Source of the DNA: Theristus sp. LFF4_11
Taxonomy: Eukaryota; Nematoda; Chromadorea; Monhysterida; Xyalidae
Direction: 5' to 3'
Assembly (NCBI GenBank): GCA_030248135.1
Contig: JASANC010003706.1
Coordinates: 1-64,000 of the forward strand
DNA length: 64,000 nucleotides
Program-made: the position numbers and the translations under genes
In this document: in pieces, positions 13,164-25,579 of the stretch
How the letters are laid out: each line of letters starts with the position of its first letter
How positions within the stretch are numbered: the first letter of the stretch is position 1
Notes under the pieces: generated by a model
Seen by the model: only the letters and a program-made list of their open reading frames with translations
Database searches by the model: none
Told to the model about the DNA's origin: nothing

Positions 13164-14967
13164 TCCGATTTTTGATTGTACAATTTCTTACTTACAGTAT
13201 TTGCCATCGGTTTTGAAATCACATTGATTTTTTTTGTGACAAAATCTACTACTTCAGTTGTTTCTATCTTCTTTTTCACTTGTCAATTAATGTTGCCCAA
13301 CTACAAACTTTGTTGTCAACGTAACCCGTTCATCTTCAGAATTGTTGAAGCCACACAAACACAGTGATTCTTATCTGTGATGTTTGGATCTATTTTTTGT
13401 GGGGCGACGTTTGGTTGACATTTTCGGCAAGTTTTCACGCAATTTTTCAAACTATCAACAAGCAAATTTTTGAGGGAAAATCATTGGCGAACAAAGACTG
13501 AATGCGCAAAATACAGAAACTGTCCAAATTTCGTCATCTGCTTGTGATGAAACGTGTGCTTCCAGTTCAAGTCATGCACTTCTTTCGGTTATAATTTATT
13601 TCAAATTGCGTTTGTCACCGTGTTTCAGTTATTCACTTTTTTAAACTTGTATATTTTGCAAAAACGGATAAAAAGGGCATCCACAGGTTCATCAACGAAA
13701 GTTTCTTTGTCAGTTAGAAAACTATTTTTACACTTTTGTTGCAAAATGTTATTCACATTGAAAAACGATTTTATCAAAAGCAAATTGTGACTTTGTTTCG
13801 AAGAGATGTATCGACTCGTAGGCCGTGTGTGGTAAATTCTTGCACACTCAACGAAAGTGAGAAGACATCAAATTTTGGACATGAATAACAAAATAATTCC
13901 GTAAATAACAAAATGCAGAGTAATCTTGAAATGCCGTTTTGTTTGACCTTCGCCTTTCGCTGTTTTCGGTCAAAGTCAAATCATTGTTTAAACGATTTTC
14001 GTCCATCTAAGAACAGATTCTTACTTCTGTGACGTGCTATTGCATGGCTAATAGATGCGGAAGAGAAACGGATTTGAAATAGATTTTCAAAAATGAGGTA
14101 TTTTTTTATCTTTTTCAATATATTTTTTAATCTTGAAGGTTTCGTTGTTTAATCGCACATTTTGAAATTTATCGCTACATAAAAAAACAATCTTGTATAC
14201 CTCATTTGGATTGTTGATTCTTCGAAATTTCCGGACACTAAAACATTTTGTTGCATAAATAGTGTTATTTCCATTTGACAACGCAAGCCATTTTACGCTC
14301 GTTAAGCTGTTTCAAACGATGGCAATTCTGGATAAATATGATCACTTTTTTCAATTCTATTTTCTCACTCCAAATCTTATATAAGAAAGGTAAGCAAACA
14401 AGAAGTTTATTGAAGTGTGATTTTTAGGTGTCCCAGAGCGTCCAGGCATGTGTATCCACCCATCTCTAATAAACTTGTCCATTTTTGACCTCTCTCCTCT
14501 ATTCAGGGTCAAATAATAATCAGACAGTAAGTCTCGGAATAACACAATGCTCCTGTGTACATAGTGGAACAGTGCGTGAAACACGCTGTTTATTGTTAAG
14601 AGGGTGTATCCATCTATGAGCGGTCATCTCGGGTTATCTCGGGATAGATATTATTATTATTTGCTACCTATTTTGCGCTTTGTTAGTTTGATGTGTTGTC
14701 CACTTTTTGTTTGATTATTGTCACGCAGGGATTCTGGATTTTCATCCCGGAAACGTTTTTTTGCAAAATTCAAAGATTTGTTTCGACGAAATTTTAAGAT
14801 TATGTTTTTATTTGTCTGCACCAAGGTGCCAAGGTGGTCTCAATGGGTTTTGCTCGGAAATTAAGCTGCCTAGATTTTTAGTCTGACATCTGAGTGCCAC
14901 AGCGTTCACTTCATCTGATGTTCATTGATCAGATACTGTCATAGAAGTAATTTATTGAAGCTGAATT
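13164..14967. other. Intergenic spacer
   Basis: About 1.8 kb between the synaptotagmin-like stop and the ZP-protein start. AT-rich; I see no exon, RNA gene or clear transposon. It should contain the 3' UTR of one gene and the promoter of the next. Confidence 0.4.
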
Positions 14968-17900
14968 ATGACCATGTATTCAACTGCAATATCCGTTTCA
15001 CTATGCCTGGTAAGCACAGTTTCGTGGATTTTTTGTGCACTTGAAATTACGAAACTTTTCAAAATTTAAAATCAACTTGATTACAAATTTCAGGTTGCAG
15101 CTCTGAGCTGGGCGCAAGAAGATTCAGGTTCGCCACTGAATGACGTCATGGGCAAACCGGAGGTCAGCTGCATGTCGGACGAAATCAGCATTGCATTCAG
15201 AACAAAAGACAGCTTCAAGGTGAGCAACAGACTTCTCAAATGTTCTAGTTCTTTTTAAGTTTTTAAGGAAACGTGATTTTTTTAAATTGTTTGATCAATA
15301 ATATGCAATTTGCCCACAGGGACACGTTTTTGTGCGTGACCACTACGATTCGAAAGAGTGCCATGCCGATTTTGAAGTGAACGATAAACGCGCAATGTCG
15401 GTAGAACTGAAGTTCGACCGATGTCACATGCGACGACAAAGGAAGGTAATTTTTGGTGGTCGCTTTCAAGTGCGTTGTTTCTAGCATTTTCTGGGCCGTT
15501 TCGCAAGTCACGAAATTTTTTCAATTGCCCTTGTCATTTTTAAGCATTGAACGGAAATCTGTTCGTCTGATACTGATGGTTTTTCAAGCGAGCTTTAAGA
15601 ATTTCACCTTCCTGACTTCCTTCAAGTACGCCTGACCTTCCTCTGTCACAATTGTTGTATATTTTGGGCGTCAGCTGGGAGAGCAAAACAAGGAAGGGCA
15701 GAGGGAGGGTCACAAGCGGAATAATTATTCCACCATTCGTAATATACGGCTGTACGACGCGCTCATTGTTGTCAGTGCAAGTGAATGAGCTTGTGTGGTT
15801 ACAAAAATAGTGGAACAAAAAGGTCATCACCTTGTGAATGTGTTCACAGATCTGGTGTGTCCGTGGTCCATTCAATTTTCAAATGAAATACCAACGAACA
15901 CAGGTGCAGAATTTGCTCCCGCATCTGGAACACCTGCACTGTGACACAATTTCTTTTCACTGAAATCGAAAGTGGACATGCTTTGTCATGTATTCAGCAG
16001 GTTGCAGCCGAAGCGGCTGACAAACCGACATACATAACTTGCATTGTATGCCTGCATTATCGTAGTATTTTCTATAACCCTGTTTTGCAGGTTGAGCCAA
16101 GGGGCATGCTGATGAGCACGGTGGTCGTGGTTTCATTCCATCGTCATTTCATCACACGAATGGACAAAGCTTACCGAGTGGACTGCTTCTACTTGGAGCG
16201 AGATGAAACCATCACACAACAGATGGAAGTCAGGTTGGTGAGACAGCAGAGCAGCTGACTGACTACATTTTGCAATAGTTTTATCCAGCTTTTCACTGAC
16301 GTTTCTTTTTCAATCGTTTTAAATCACGTTTAGAAAACGTTACTTGTTGTCTTTTCTATTCAATTTTACATCGCCAGAAAAATTTGGCTTTGATTAATTC
16401 CAGTACCACGGCTCAATGTGTTCGTACTAAAAACAACAAAGAACCTCCGCTGCACATACGCACCACAAATAAATCAGATGATTTTCCTTTTTATCGGCGG
16501 TCAAGGGACCAACTTTTATAAAGGTTGTTCTCCAATTTTTCCAGCGCGTTAGCAACGACGGACCTGCCGCGGTACAGTCCTCCGGTGCCCGAGTGTCGCT
16601 ACGAAGTGCTAGACAGCCCCAACGGCAACACAGTCTCGTTCGCACGCATTGGTGATCGTGTCTACCACAAGTGGGCGTGTGACGCGCCGATTGATGGTTG
16701 GTTCACAGAAAAACGCAAATTTGTGCCGGGTTCTCATCAACCCTCAAAAAATGCCACTAAAAAACACTGAATGTGCCATGCTAAAATTTTTGATTTTGTC
16801 TTGTAAAATATTTTGGTGTGAATTTTGGCAAGAAATAAATATTGGAATAGATTTTGGAATGAATTTGGCGTTTTTTGAGCATGTCAATGACGAGAGTTTG
16901 CAAAGGCCGTTCGTTGGGCCCTCCAGATTATTGCATAACGAAGACAATAAAAAAACATTTTTCTTTTGAATTTTTTGCAAAATGTGAGTTTGCAGGCATG
17001 TACTGCATGATGGTGCACAGCTGCTCCGTGGACGCCGGTGGATCTGACCGAATCTATCAGCTTGTCGACGAAAATGGGTTCGCGTTTTGTAGACTTTGTT
17101 TGGCTACAACGCCAAAAATTTTCCTGCAACTCAGCACATATGATAAAGTTTTTCAGTTGCACAACCGATGATTACATTTTGGAAGATCTTCGTTACGTTA
17201 CCGACACGCACGCGGGCACCCAATCGAACGTTTTTAAAATTGCCGATAAAGCGCACGTGTATTTCACGTGTCAAATTCGACTCAGTCTCAAGCATGACCA
17301 GCCTGGCCATCAGTGTCCGGTAAAAAGTGTTAGAAATTGTTTTTTTTAATTTTCAAATTTAGTTTTGAAGCTGCTTTATTTACATTCGGACGGATTTAAA
17401 AGACAGAGACTCGTCCAAATATTTTCAAAGGTTTTTGATCGTGGAAACAACAAATTTCTGTCAAGTTTTTGTTTCACAACGCCACTCTAACAATTCAATG
17501 ATACTAACGTCACTCCAAACAAGTTTGTTCAATTTTATTCGACAGCGCCCTCACTGTGGCAACAACGAACACGCGATTGAAAATGCGCTCCTTCTGCGAC
17601 GATTGCGTCGTTCGTCCGTGATCAAGAATCAACATCAAAAACAGCACCGATACCGGCCGCAAGGAACCGACGTCGATGTGGTCACAAGTGGACTGCTCGT
17701 GTTGGACATTGATGAAACGGCTGAAGCGAGTCGACAATTGCAAAATTCCGTTGTGGAAAACGGTATACTGATTTTTTGAAATTCTTTTGGTAGAAATGTT
17801 GTTGGTTTAAAATTACACAGGAAGTTCAGATGGATTTGGTGCACTCTGCCAAGTTTTGCAGGTTTTGATGAACAACTTACGTCATGCACATTGTTTCAAT

Positions 17901-18241
17901 CTCAATTCAAGTTCAACAAGTTAAAAACAGCGAAAATCATGCATTCTTTTTAGTTTTTAGTGCAGTAATATCGGGTCTTTTTTGGTCTAAATTAAAACAA
18001 GCACAACACTCCGTTACATTCATTTTCAGTTGCACAAAGAGATCAGCAGCCATTTGGCTACTACCACGGTGTTCAATGGAGTGAACCCCGCAATTTCAAC
18101 CGCCCTGTTGGCGTGTGTCTTTCCCCGGCCACTTTTGGCATTTTCGTTTCGGCCGCCATTTTGGCATGCGTCACAGCAACGATGCTGGTGTTGTTGTTTG
18201 CTTGTCGTCCTGGCTCAAAATTTTGGACAAAATTTTATTAA
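14968..18241 (+). CDS. Cuticlin-like ZP-domain membrane protein, complete
   Basis: Nine exons: 14968-15009, 15094-15219, 15320-15445, 16091-16233, 16545-16696, 16996-17077, 17157-17319, 17546-17762, 18030-18241; all phases match and give 420 residues. Order of parts: signal peptide (about 1-22, ending SLCLVAALSWAQ), ZP-N half from CMSDEISIAF to the second cysteine set, YRVDCFYLE, ZP-C half with CRYEVL, VYHKWACD, VHSCSVD, DENGC and CQIRLSL, a dibasic cleavage site LRRLRRS near residues 296-301, and a membrane span near 386-408 with a 12-residue tail. This is the layout of nematode cuticlin-like proteins, which are trimmed at the furin-type site and polymerise in the extracellular matrix. Start chosen because it gives a signal peptide directly spliced in phase 0. 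An in-frame ATG two codons later is an alternative. Confidence 0.9.
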
Positions 18242-18430
18242 AAGCTAAAGATGTACTGATTTTCAATAAATTGATCAGAAATGCATCGCTGATTTTTTAT
18301 CAGCAGTTTTTGATTATTCTATGGCTAAACGTCACAACTATTTATGTTATTCGTCGCGCGGTGCTTATGCTTTTTAACATTCATTTGATCATGTTCAACT
18401 TTTATCAACTGATTATTTTTTAAATACTTA

Positions 18431-18878
18431 TACCGTATTACCTCCAATAAACCCCCATGGGGGAATAATACGTCAGCGACTTTTAGGGGTGGGGGTTTAT
18501 TGGTGGTGGTGGGGGGGGGGTTTACAAACAAATTCTAGGGGTGGGGGTTTGTTGAAAAATGGCAAAAATATCTTGCATGGCAGACAAGAAAGTTGCAGAA
18601 ACTTCTACTCTACATAGAAATTTCCTTTCATAACAGCCTTTTGTAATGAAATTACCATTAACTCATCCATTTGGGGCCTTTGGTAGCACAATTTCACATT
18701 TTCACTGCAACCAGCCACTGAATTCGCTGGGTATGTGTTCAAACAGGTTTCCAATTAACCCCCATGGGGGATTATTTGTGGGGGGAATTATTCGGAAACT
18801 TGTTGTGAGGGTGGGGGTGGGGGTTTATTGGGGGGATTAATGGTGGGGGGGGGGGGGTTTAATGGGAGTAATACGGTA
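18431..18878. mobile_element. 448-bp MITE with TACCGTATTAC ends
   Basis: Inverted ends TACCGTATTAC and GTAATACGGTA, flanked on each side by TA (18429-18430 and 18879-18880), as expected for a Tc1/mariner-like target duplication. The interior is unusual: repeated AACCCCCATGGGGG palindromes and GGTGGGGGTTTATTGG blocks with long G runs. It lies 190 bp after the ZP-protein stop codon. Confidence 0.7.
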
Positions 18879-19120
18879 TACCCGTTCTTTTTCTGCTTTT
18901 TTTGACAGACTGTTTTGTACCATTTTCTTGTTGTGTATCAGATAGTGGGCACTGAGAAAACTACAGAAACGAAACGCAATGCCATTCCCATTTCATATGC
19001 AGTGTCATGCGTTCCCTGTTTCCCTAAATTGATTCTCAAAATGAAGAAAAAAATCGGTCTCTTTCGAAATTGTTCTCAGTGGTTTTTATGTGACGTTCTG
19101 TTTCACGTGTCGTAGGTATT

Positions 19121-20901
19121 CATAGTTGTTCCAAAAATGGGAGCTGGGTGGGTTAGGGGAAAAGAAAATCCGGTTTTTTAACGGTAATTTTTTTACAAGT
19201 TACGTTTGCTCAGAGCGTCTCGTCGAGCTGAATTCAGCTATACCATTTGCAGAACGATCCGGTGAACTTTTATCAAATTTTGTAGAAGGAAAATTGCATT
19301 TTCAACTGAGAAATATAGGTGTTGCGGTGCATTGAGGCTCATGGTGGAAACTTTGAGAAATTTGATGGAGTTGACTGTTGCCATTGTTGTGGATGTTTGC
19401 TGTTATCGGCATAAAGTATGGCCGAATAAATAAGGCAGCCCATCAAGGCGGGATCAGTCGCAAACTAGGAGTTGTGTTTTTCAAAAATGCCAACATAACT
19501 CCTAATCATGTGTTCAAGGGAGAAAGAATAAACAGAATAGCACGAAGAATCCATTAGTCTGAAAAAACGCGTCAAATTTGGCACACAATTTGGTTTCTGA
19601 ACGTCTTTTTCTTTCATTTAAATTTCGCGCGCTCCTTGCACCCTGAAAAAAGCTGCCATGTTTACTCGGTCATTCCGTACACATTTTGAAGTGTTCTTTT
19701 GAATATTTCATTGAGTGTTGTCCTTTGTTGTCCGGTGATGATCTGGTATTTTCTGGTCCATTTTTTGAATTTTTTTGTGTTTTGCGTGAATGTGAATGTG
19801 AATTCGTGTGCAGGTGAATGAATTTCTCTGAAATTTTGCACAAATTTAAGTTTTGAACTTTTTTAAACAACTGGCTAAAATTTTATTGATATGGTTCAAC
19901 ACAACTCAAGAAATAACGCGTAAAACACCTACCCACTACTTCTGAAACACCCTGTAGTACAAGCCCCAAACACAAGAAAACTGTAAATCGTTCATGGCAT
20001 AAAATACTTTTTTCCATAGTTCATTTCCAGATAGATAGATAACTGAAAAGTTTAGGGGGGACGGGGGAGGGGAATTTTAAAATTAGATATCTAGATAGAT
20101 AGATACACAGACATTTTTAAAAATGGGGGAGGGAAAGGAAGTACCTATTCGTGGAGGGTTGCCAAAAAATTTTTGGGGTGGGGTAAGTGGGACACCCTGT
20201 CGCCTGCTAGGGGGTGCAGCTGATGCTAATCGGTTCATGGAAGGGTGCCTCCCCCTCCCCCCCAACCCCACCCACCCACATTTTTATTGCAAATTTTCAA
20301 TGAAAAACGCTATAAATTTTAAAAAATTTGCTAATATACATAGTTGTTTATAAGACTAAATAACCTTATACTGTATTTAATGCATATTATGGACCTGGGA
20401 GCCGAAAAATCATAATTTTTAAAGAAAAAACTGCGATTTTTAAACAAAAATTTGTGATTTTAAAAAACTTTGAGAGGGGGGTGAGTACTCACGGGGGGTG
20501 TCGAATCGGGAAGGGGGTGGGGGTACCCACGGGGAGGGGGTCCCGGGTTTAGGGGGTGGGTGTCACGAGCCCCCCACCTTACGCCCCTCCCACAGGGCGC
20601 AACTTTGTGTTAGGGAGGGGTACACCCCCCGCACCCCTCTCATTTTTTTAAAATTGATAGATTTGTAAAATCTAAAATTTTCTTTCTAAAATATTGATAG
20701 CAAAAGTGATAAGAATTGCGAGCAAAAATAGTGATTTTTGGTCTAAAATTATGACCTATTTTATGCCTTTGAAGACAAAAATTTTTAATTAGATAGCTGG
20801 CGGAGAATTTTTGTAGATAGACAGTAGCTGAGCCGAAAAAAATCTCAGATTGGAAAAGATTTCAAAAAAAATTTGCCCCCCCCCCATTGGAACAACTATG
20901 G
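19121..20901. mobile_element. Repeat family E: 1.8-kb element with CATAGTTGTTCCAA ends
   Basis: Starts CATAGTTGTTCCAA and ends TTGGAACAACTATG, a perfect 14-bp terminal inverted repeat. The interior has AT-rich blocks, TAGATAGA tetranucleotide runs (20032, 20093, 20815) and G/C-rich homopolymer-laden blocks (20460-20640). A MITE-1 copy (19412-19679) is nested inside. Flanking octamers TAGGTATT and GTCGTATT agree at five of eight places, so a hAT-like 8-bp duplication is possible but unproven. No transposase seen. Confidence 0.6.
19412..19679 (+). mobile_element. MITE-1, nested in family E
   Basis: Starts AGTATGGCCGAATAAATAAGG and ends CTGCCATGTTTACTCGGTCA..CCGTA. Closely matches the copy at 21239 and the reverse complement of that at 3727. 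Confidence 0.7.
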
Positions 20902-21238
20902 TCGTATTACTGGTTTTTGTCGTAAGACGCCGGGTAGCCAACGGTGGTACATACAATATGTGCTTATAATTTAGTATGTTTATATTTTATATTCACAATC
21001 ATTTTGTGTCTTTAACATAACCTACAATTGTACATACACTGTCATAGAAAACGGCAAAAGATCATATCATGTCATGTCAATTCGGTATGGGATGGGCCCT
21101 CATCCGTATGCAAATGTGAACGGCAGATTAAAACTCATCAACTTTGATTTGCATTTGTGACACAGTTTTCGGGATCTATCTATGGTTACTTTCCATTTTT
21201 TAATTTTTTTCTGTGTGCTGCTTTGAGTAATCCGCATG
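20902..21238. other. Unassigned AT-rich spacer
   Basis: No gene and no repeat that I recognise between family E and the next MITE. Confidence 0.3.
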
Positions 21239-21508
21239 TACAGTATTGCCGAATAAATGAGGCAGTCCATCAAGGCGGGATCAGCCGCAGACTAGGAGTT
21301 GTCTTTTTCAAAAAAGCCATTATAATTCCCAATCATGTGTACAAGGGATAAAGAATGAACAGAATAGCGCGGATAATCTATTAGTTTAAAAAAAACGCGT
21401 CCTATTTGGGACACAATTTCGTTTCTGAGCGTCTTTTTTCTTTCATTCAAAATTCGCGCGCTCCTTGCACCCTGAAAAAAGCTGCCATGTTTAACCGGCC
21501 ATACCGTA
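21239..21508 (+). mobile_element. MITE-1, best-preserved copy
   Basis: 270 bp running from TACAGTATTGCCGAATAAA to TTTAACCGGCCATACCGTA. Ends are imperfect inverted repeats of about 20-28 bp. TACAGTA is a typical Tc1/mariner-type end. No coding content. Confidence 0.75.
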
Positions 21509-21634
21509 AAAATGAACATCCAGTTCAAACACATACAGCAACATTTGATTTGTGATTATGGCTTATTCTATTTTACTATTACTCTGAAACTGAACTCAGC
21601 TCTATGATGAGATTCTTTTAATTAAACCAACCTA

Positions 21635-21771
21635 CAGTAGAACTCAAAATTATAGACAATCAGCTGATTGGGCATTTCTGTGGAAGCGGAGCCTGTGCTG
21701 CATGGGAAGCAAGTATGCAGCACGTGATCATCAACCATGCAGCTGTTTGCCTATAATTTAGAGTTCGACTG
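21635..21771. mobile_element. MITE family J (CAGTCGAACTC ends), short copy
   Basis: CAGTAGAACTCAAAATTATAG at one end and CTATAATTTAGAGTTCGACTG at the other, flanked by TA on both sides (21633-21634, 21772-21773). The same ends and the AATCAGCTGATTGG block recur at 61422-61585. Confidence 0.7.
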
Positions 21772-22137
21772 TAATCAGTACAGGGCAACGGCGTTGCAAA
21801 AGAACTAATGGGTGAAACAGCTCGCTCGTCGTTCCGAGTTTGGTTCCGTATTTTGGCACGACATTTGGAACACTGTTCAGGAGTCAGGACATGTTTGTGT
21901 TATGTGTAAAATTAAATAGTAAAAAGTATAAAAAGTATGAATGATTTTGTAAAAAAACTCCAAAATTTTAAAATGTACGTACAGCAACATAACTTAACTC
22001 AAGGGCAAAAAATCACGTTTGTTCTCTGGTTTGAAGCTAACCAGAAGTCTTAATAATCCAAAAAGCGTGCCACATTTACCATGCATTTAAGAGGGCCGTT
22101 GGGTTAGGGTAAGTGGTAACAAGTGCCGAGTGCACGT

Positions 22138-22830
22138 GTGAGCTCAGAGTTGCTGTTGCTGGTCTTCGTCAGGCAGCACATGGTCTTCGTCAGGCAAGCG
22201 CAGGAATTCCTCGTTGTTGCCGCCAACGAGGTGCGCCATTCGACGCAGATACGTCTGGATGGCTGCACCGTGAAGTGGCATGCCAGCGTTGATCAGTTGG
22301 TTGCGCCAGTGGTAGAAGCTGGTTGTCGCGGTTCTGATTTTGATAGTCGACGTCTACCAGACGGCACAGTTTTAGCTTGGAGTAGTCGCCAGCTAAGATG
22401 CGGGCGATCGCTGGCTCAACGGCGTTTTTGCACTCTTGCAGTCGTGTGATGAACGTTGTTAGGTCGGGATGCTGGCCTTGAAACAGCTGGCGGAGACGGT
22501 TGTGCCAACCTGAGATTTTTGTTATGAAGAACAGAAAGTTTCATGCAAAGACACCCATTGCAGTCTGATGCTGTTGACGACAACTGAAAACATCAAAGAA
22601 CCCAAAAAACTGACCCTCAGCGTGGTTAGTTGTACGGGGACCGTCGTTCCACCATTGGCACCAGAAAGTGACTTTGGGCAACCAGAAGGCGCGGTAGTAC
22701 GCGGCGAACTGCCTGCACATATCGACGGTGCGCTGCTCGAGATGTTCGGGCCAGCTGACCAGCAGGTTGCGGCACACTTGGTACGCCAGATCCAAGTCAC
22801 AACCCGCACGTTGTGTCTGGCATTCTTATG
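22138..22830 (-). pseudogene. MULE-type transposase C-terminal remnant, with an intron
   Basis: On the minus strand a frame reads AYYRAFWLPK, then WWNDGPRTTNHAEG, followed by a GTCAGT donor; a CTCAG acceptor about 120 bp on restores GWHNRLRQLFQGQHPDL. The join gives RTTNHAEGWHNRL, the hallmark of Mutator-like transposases often found with FLYWCH domains in invertebrates. The last part needs a frameshift near 22300: a second frame then reads FYHWRNQLINAGM and YLRRMAHLVGGNNEEFL to a stop at about 22138. The N-terminal and catalytic DDE region is not visible. Probably a decayed transposon or the last exons of a domesticated gene with one sequence error. Confidence 0.6.
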
Positions 22831-23395
22831 ACGTCGTTTTGTTTGGGGTTGTGTTTTGGGCGCGTTGGCGACAGTCCAATAAAATACTACCATTAAGCGG
22901 ACTAGTCAGATCATATTAAAAGCACAATTGTATCGAAGGATATTTTATTGGCGCATTGGCAATGCTCCAAGCAACCGCTCACGATAAAAAAAACATTTTT
23001 TTCAGAAAGAACAACCATGCAGCTTTTAGCACCAGCTTTGTGAAATACAAAACAAATGGCTGTGTTATAATCGGTTCTCATTCTATTTCTTTTCTGTTGA
23101 GATAGTATTATAATGAATGCAATATGAGCAGCCCGGTATAAAGACAGATCTAGGACTACTGTCGTTGCGACCCACCCCACACGACACTTGGCCTAGGCCA
23201 TGTGACCTGTTGTTACCCCTGACACCCCCACTGAAAAATTTTCGGCATCCACACATCACCCATGATATCTTTTCGCTTAAATTTTGAAGGAAAAACGTAA
23301 ACTTTTGCTGCAAAATCTTTGAAATTACAATGCAGAATATCAAGTTATCATATATTCAGCTTATATTATAGACTTTAGAGACAAAAAATCATGAT
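22831..23395. other. Unassigned spacer
   Basis: No gene recognised. The stretch ends against the GC- and T-rich transposon fragments that follow. Confidence 0.3.
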
Positions 23396-23542
23396 TTTTG
23401 AGCAAAAGCTCATCACATTTTTGCACATCAAATGTGGTTCTTTGAACTCCCTGGTTGATTTAGCACAACTTTGATTTTTGAAATTTAAAAAAAAATTAAA
23501 AAAAAACAAAAATGACGATTTTTGTTTTTTTAACAACCCTAG
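23396..23542 (-). repeat. Truncated copy of the 25580 hAT-type MITE
   Basis: The reverse complement begins TAGGGTTGTTAAAAAAACAA and continues through AATCAAAGTTGTGCTAAATC and a GGGAGT..GAACCACAT block, the same order as 25580-25710. The other end is missing. Confidence 0.6.
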
Positions 23543-24042
23543 GGGGGATGGGGGGGGGGCACCGTGCCACCCCCCCTAAAACCGGGCACCCCCCTCTCGA
23601 AAATTTGGCCGACACCCCCACACCCCCATGAAATTTTGTCTGGCGGAGACCCCCCAAAATTTTCTGCACGCACCCATAGTTGTTCTAGGGGGGGCCTGGG
23701 GGGGGCCGGCCGGGGCCCCCCCAAAAATTTTTTGAATCTATCTCTATCAGAAAGTTTTTTTCGGCTCAGCTATTATCTATCTAAAAAAAATTTTTCAGTC
23801 AGCTATCTATCTGAAAATTTCTGTCTTCGAAGACATAAAATGACTCAATTTTTGATCAAAATTGACCATTTTTGCTCGAAATTCTTAAAAATTTCGGTAA
23901 TTTTAGTTAAAATATGCGTTTATACTTGATTTTTAGCATGTTTTAAGCATTATTTAGCTGTTTTTATAGCTTTTCAGCGTTTTAGCTATCTATCTATCTA
24001 ATTTCAAAATTTTGACCGCCCCCCCCAACGTCACATGGCCCC
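23540..24042. repeat. GC-rich block and family E fragment
   Basis: 23543-23675 is a G/C-homopolymer block. From 23676 (CATAGTTGTTC) a partial family E copy runs through GGCTCAGCTATTATCTATC, CTTCGAAGACATAAAATGA and ATCTATCTA runs to a C-rich end near 24040. The same blocks occur in inverted order within 20740-20901. Confidence 0.5.
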
Positions 24043-24050
24043 CCCGCGGC

Positions 24051-25104
24051 TAGGGTTAGGGGGAAAAAAATCCGGATTTTTTTTTAATTAAAAAAAATTA
24101 AAAAAATTTTTTTTTACAAGTTAGGTTTGTCCGAAGCGTCTCGTCGAGCTGAGTTCATCTAGACTATTTTCAGAACGATCCGGGAAACTATAAGAGCGAA
24201 AATCGTGTTTTATTGAAATTATGTCTATTTCATAGAGGGAAAGTTGCATTTTCAACAGTAAAACAGGGCAATTTTTCACGTGTACTTGATTATTGAACCG
24301 TTCTTAGTGGTTCCTCTTTAGAAAATTACCAAAATTTGACTGTGTTCAAAAATTCCTGTTTGCTGTAGCTAAGTCGGCAACCCCTGTCGACCCGGTCGCC
24401 CCCCCAAGACACTTACTTTCAGGTTCAACCAGCTATGCTATCTGCCACATGGCGAGAGCCCACTCTTCAAATCATCGTATCGAAAACACGTACCATGATT
24501 TCGCGATCACGTTGCGGGCAACTGACAGACGCAAGTTTAACACGTTAGTTTAGCTCAGCACGCAAGTTTTAGCATGTGGCCATGTTATCGGGTATCTGAA
24601 AAACGGTCGTGTGATGTGGTATTAACCAACATCTCCGCTCTAATTGTTTAACAATATATCGCACAACTCCATTGTAGACCTACGCCAATCAACAAAATAT
24701 CATGTTCATCTCATGGCCTACCGACTGAAAAAACATGTTCTAAGTTGCAAGAAAACGATTTCTGAAACGATATTTCAATTCAGTTAAGTCATTTCAACGC
24801 TAAAAATTGACTCTAGAAGTCATCCAAATCGAAAAACATGGAGTACGTCGGTCAAAATGACCAAATAATGACATGTACCTAAGCACACAAAGAAGTTTTT
24901 TTTATTATATATTTGATTATATATTATATAGTTGGGAAGAAAATTTGGTTTGAACTTTCAAAAAATTATGCCATAAATCGAATTTTCAGAGCAAAGTAGA
25001 AAAAAAAATTTCAAATTTTTTTTTAAGTTTGAAAAAAAATCCAATTTAAAAAAAAACGAAAAAAAAATAGAAACAAATTTTTTTTTTCAAAGCCCCTAAC
25101 CCTA
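24051..25104 (+). mobile_element. hAT-type MITE with TAGGGTTAGGG ends, copy A
   Basis: 1054 bp. It begins TAGGGTTAGGGGGAAAA and ends AGCCCCTAACCCTA, flanked by CCCGCGGC (24043-24050) and CCCACGGC (25105-25112), an 8-bp duplication with one mismatch. Interior near-identical to the copies at 27145 and 33284. An AT-rich block of about 30 bp near 24899-24935 is absent from the other copies. No ORF: non-autonomous. Confidence 0.85.
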
Positions 25105-25579
25105 CCCACGGCACCATACCCCCCCTTCGAAAATTGTTTTGGGCCCTCGGTACTGGGGGGGTGCACCGGATCGCACGGGTAATACCAAATTTTTGCCTTA
25201 GAAAAACACAGAAATTCTTGTGAAATACAGAATATTTTGTGCAAGCAAGCTGCTTGTTTGGTCAGACAGAAACAACAAAATCTATGCAGGGACAGACACA
25301 AACGTCAAGAAAAATGCAAAAACTGCGGTATTTTTGGAAAAAAATTGAGATGAGGATGACCGCCGTGAGGGGGGGGGTGCGATCCCGTGTTTTCTCGCGG
25401 AGGGGGGTGAGGGGAGTCTAGTACCCGTGTCGAGGTAAAGGGGGGGGGTACACGGGTATCTGCCCGTGCACGGACAGGATTTTCGGCCGAGGGGAAGTGG
25501 GGACCCCCCCCACCCCCCGCACTTTCGCTACTGCTCCCACACAGAGGTCTCGGGTGCTCTGGGGTGGGTGTGTGTGTAC
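25105..25579. repeat. GC-rich interspersed block
   Basis: Runs of G and C with a CACTTTCGCTACTG motif. Similar blocks occur at 26311-26390 and 35020-35150. The 723-bp hAT-type MITE at 25580 is inserted in it: the block continues at 26303. No gene. Confidence 0.45.
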
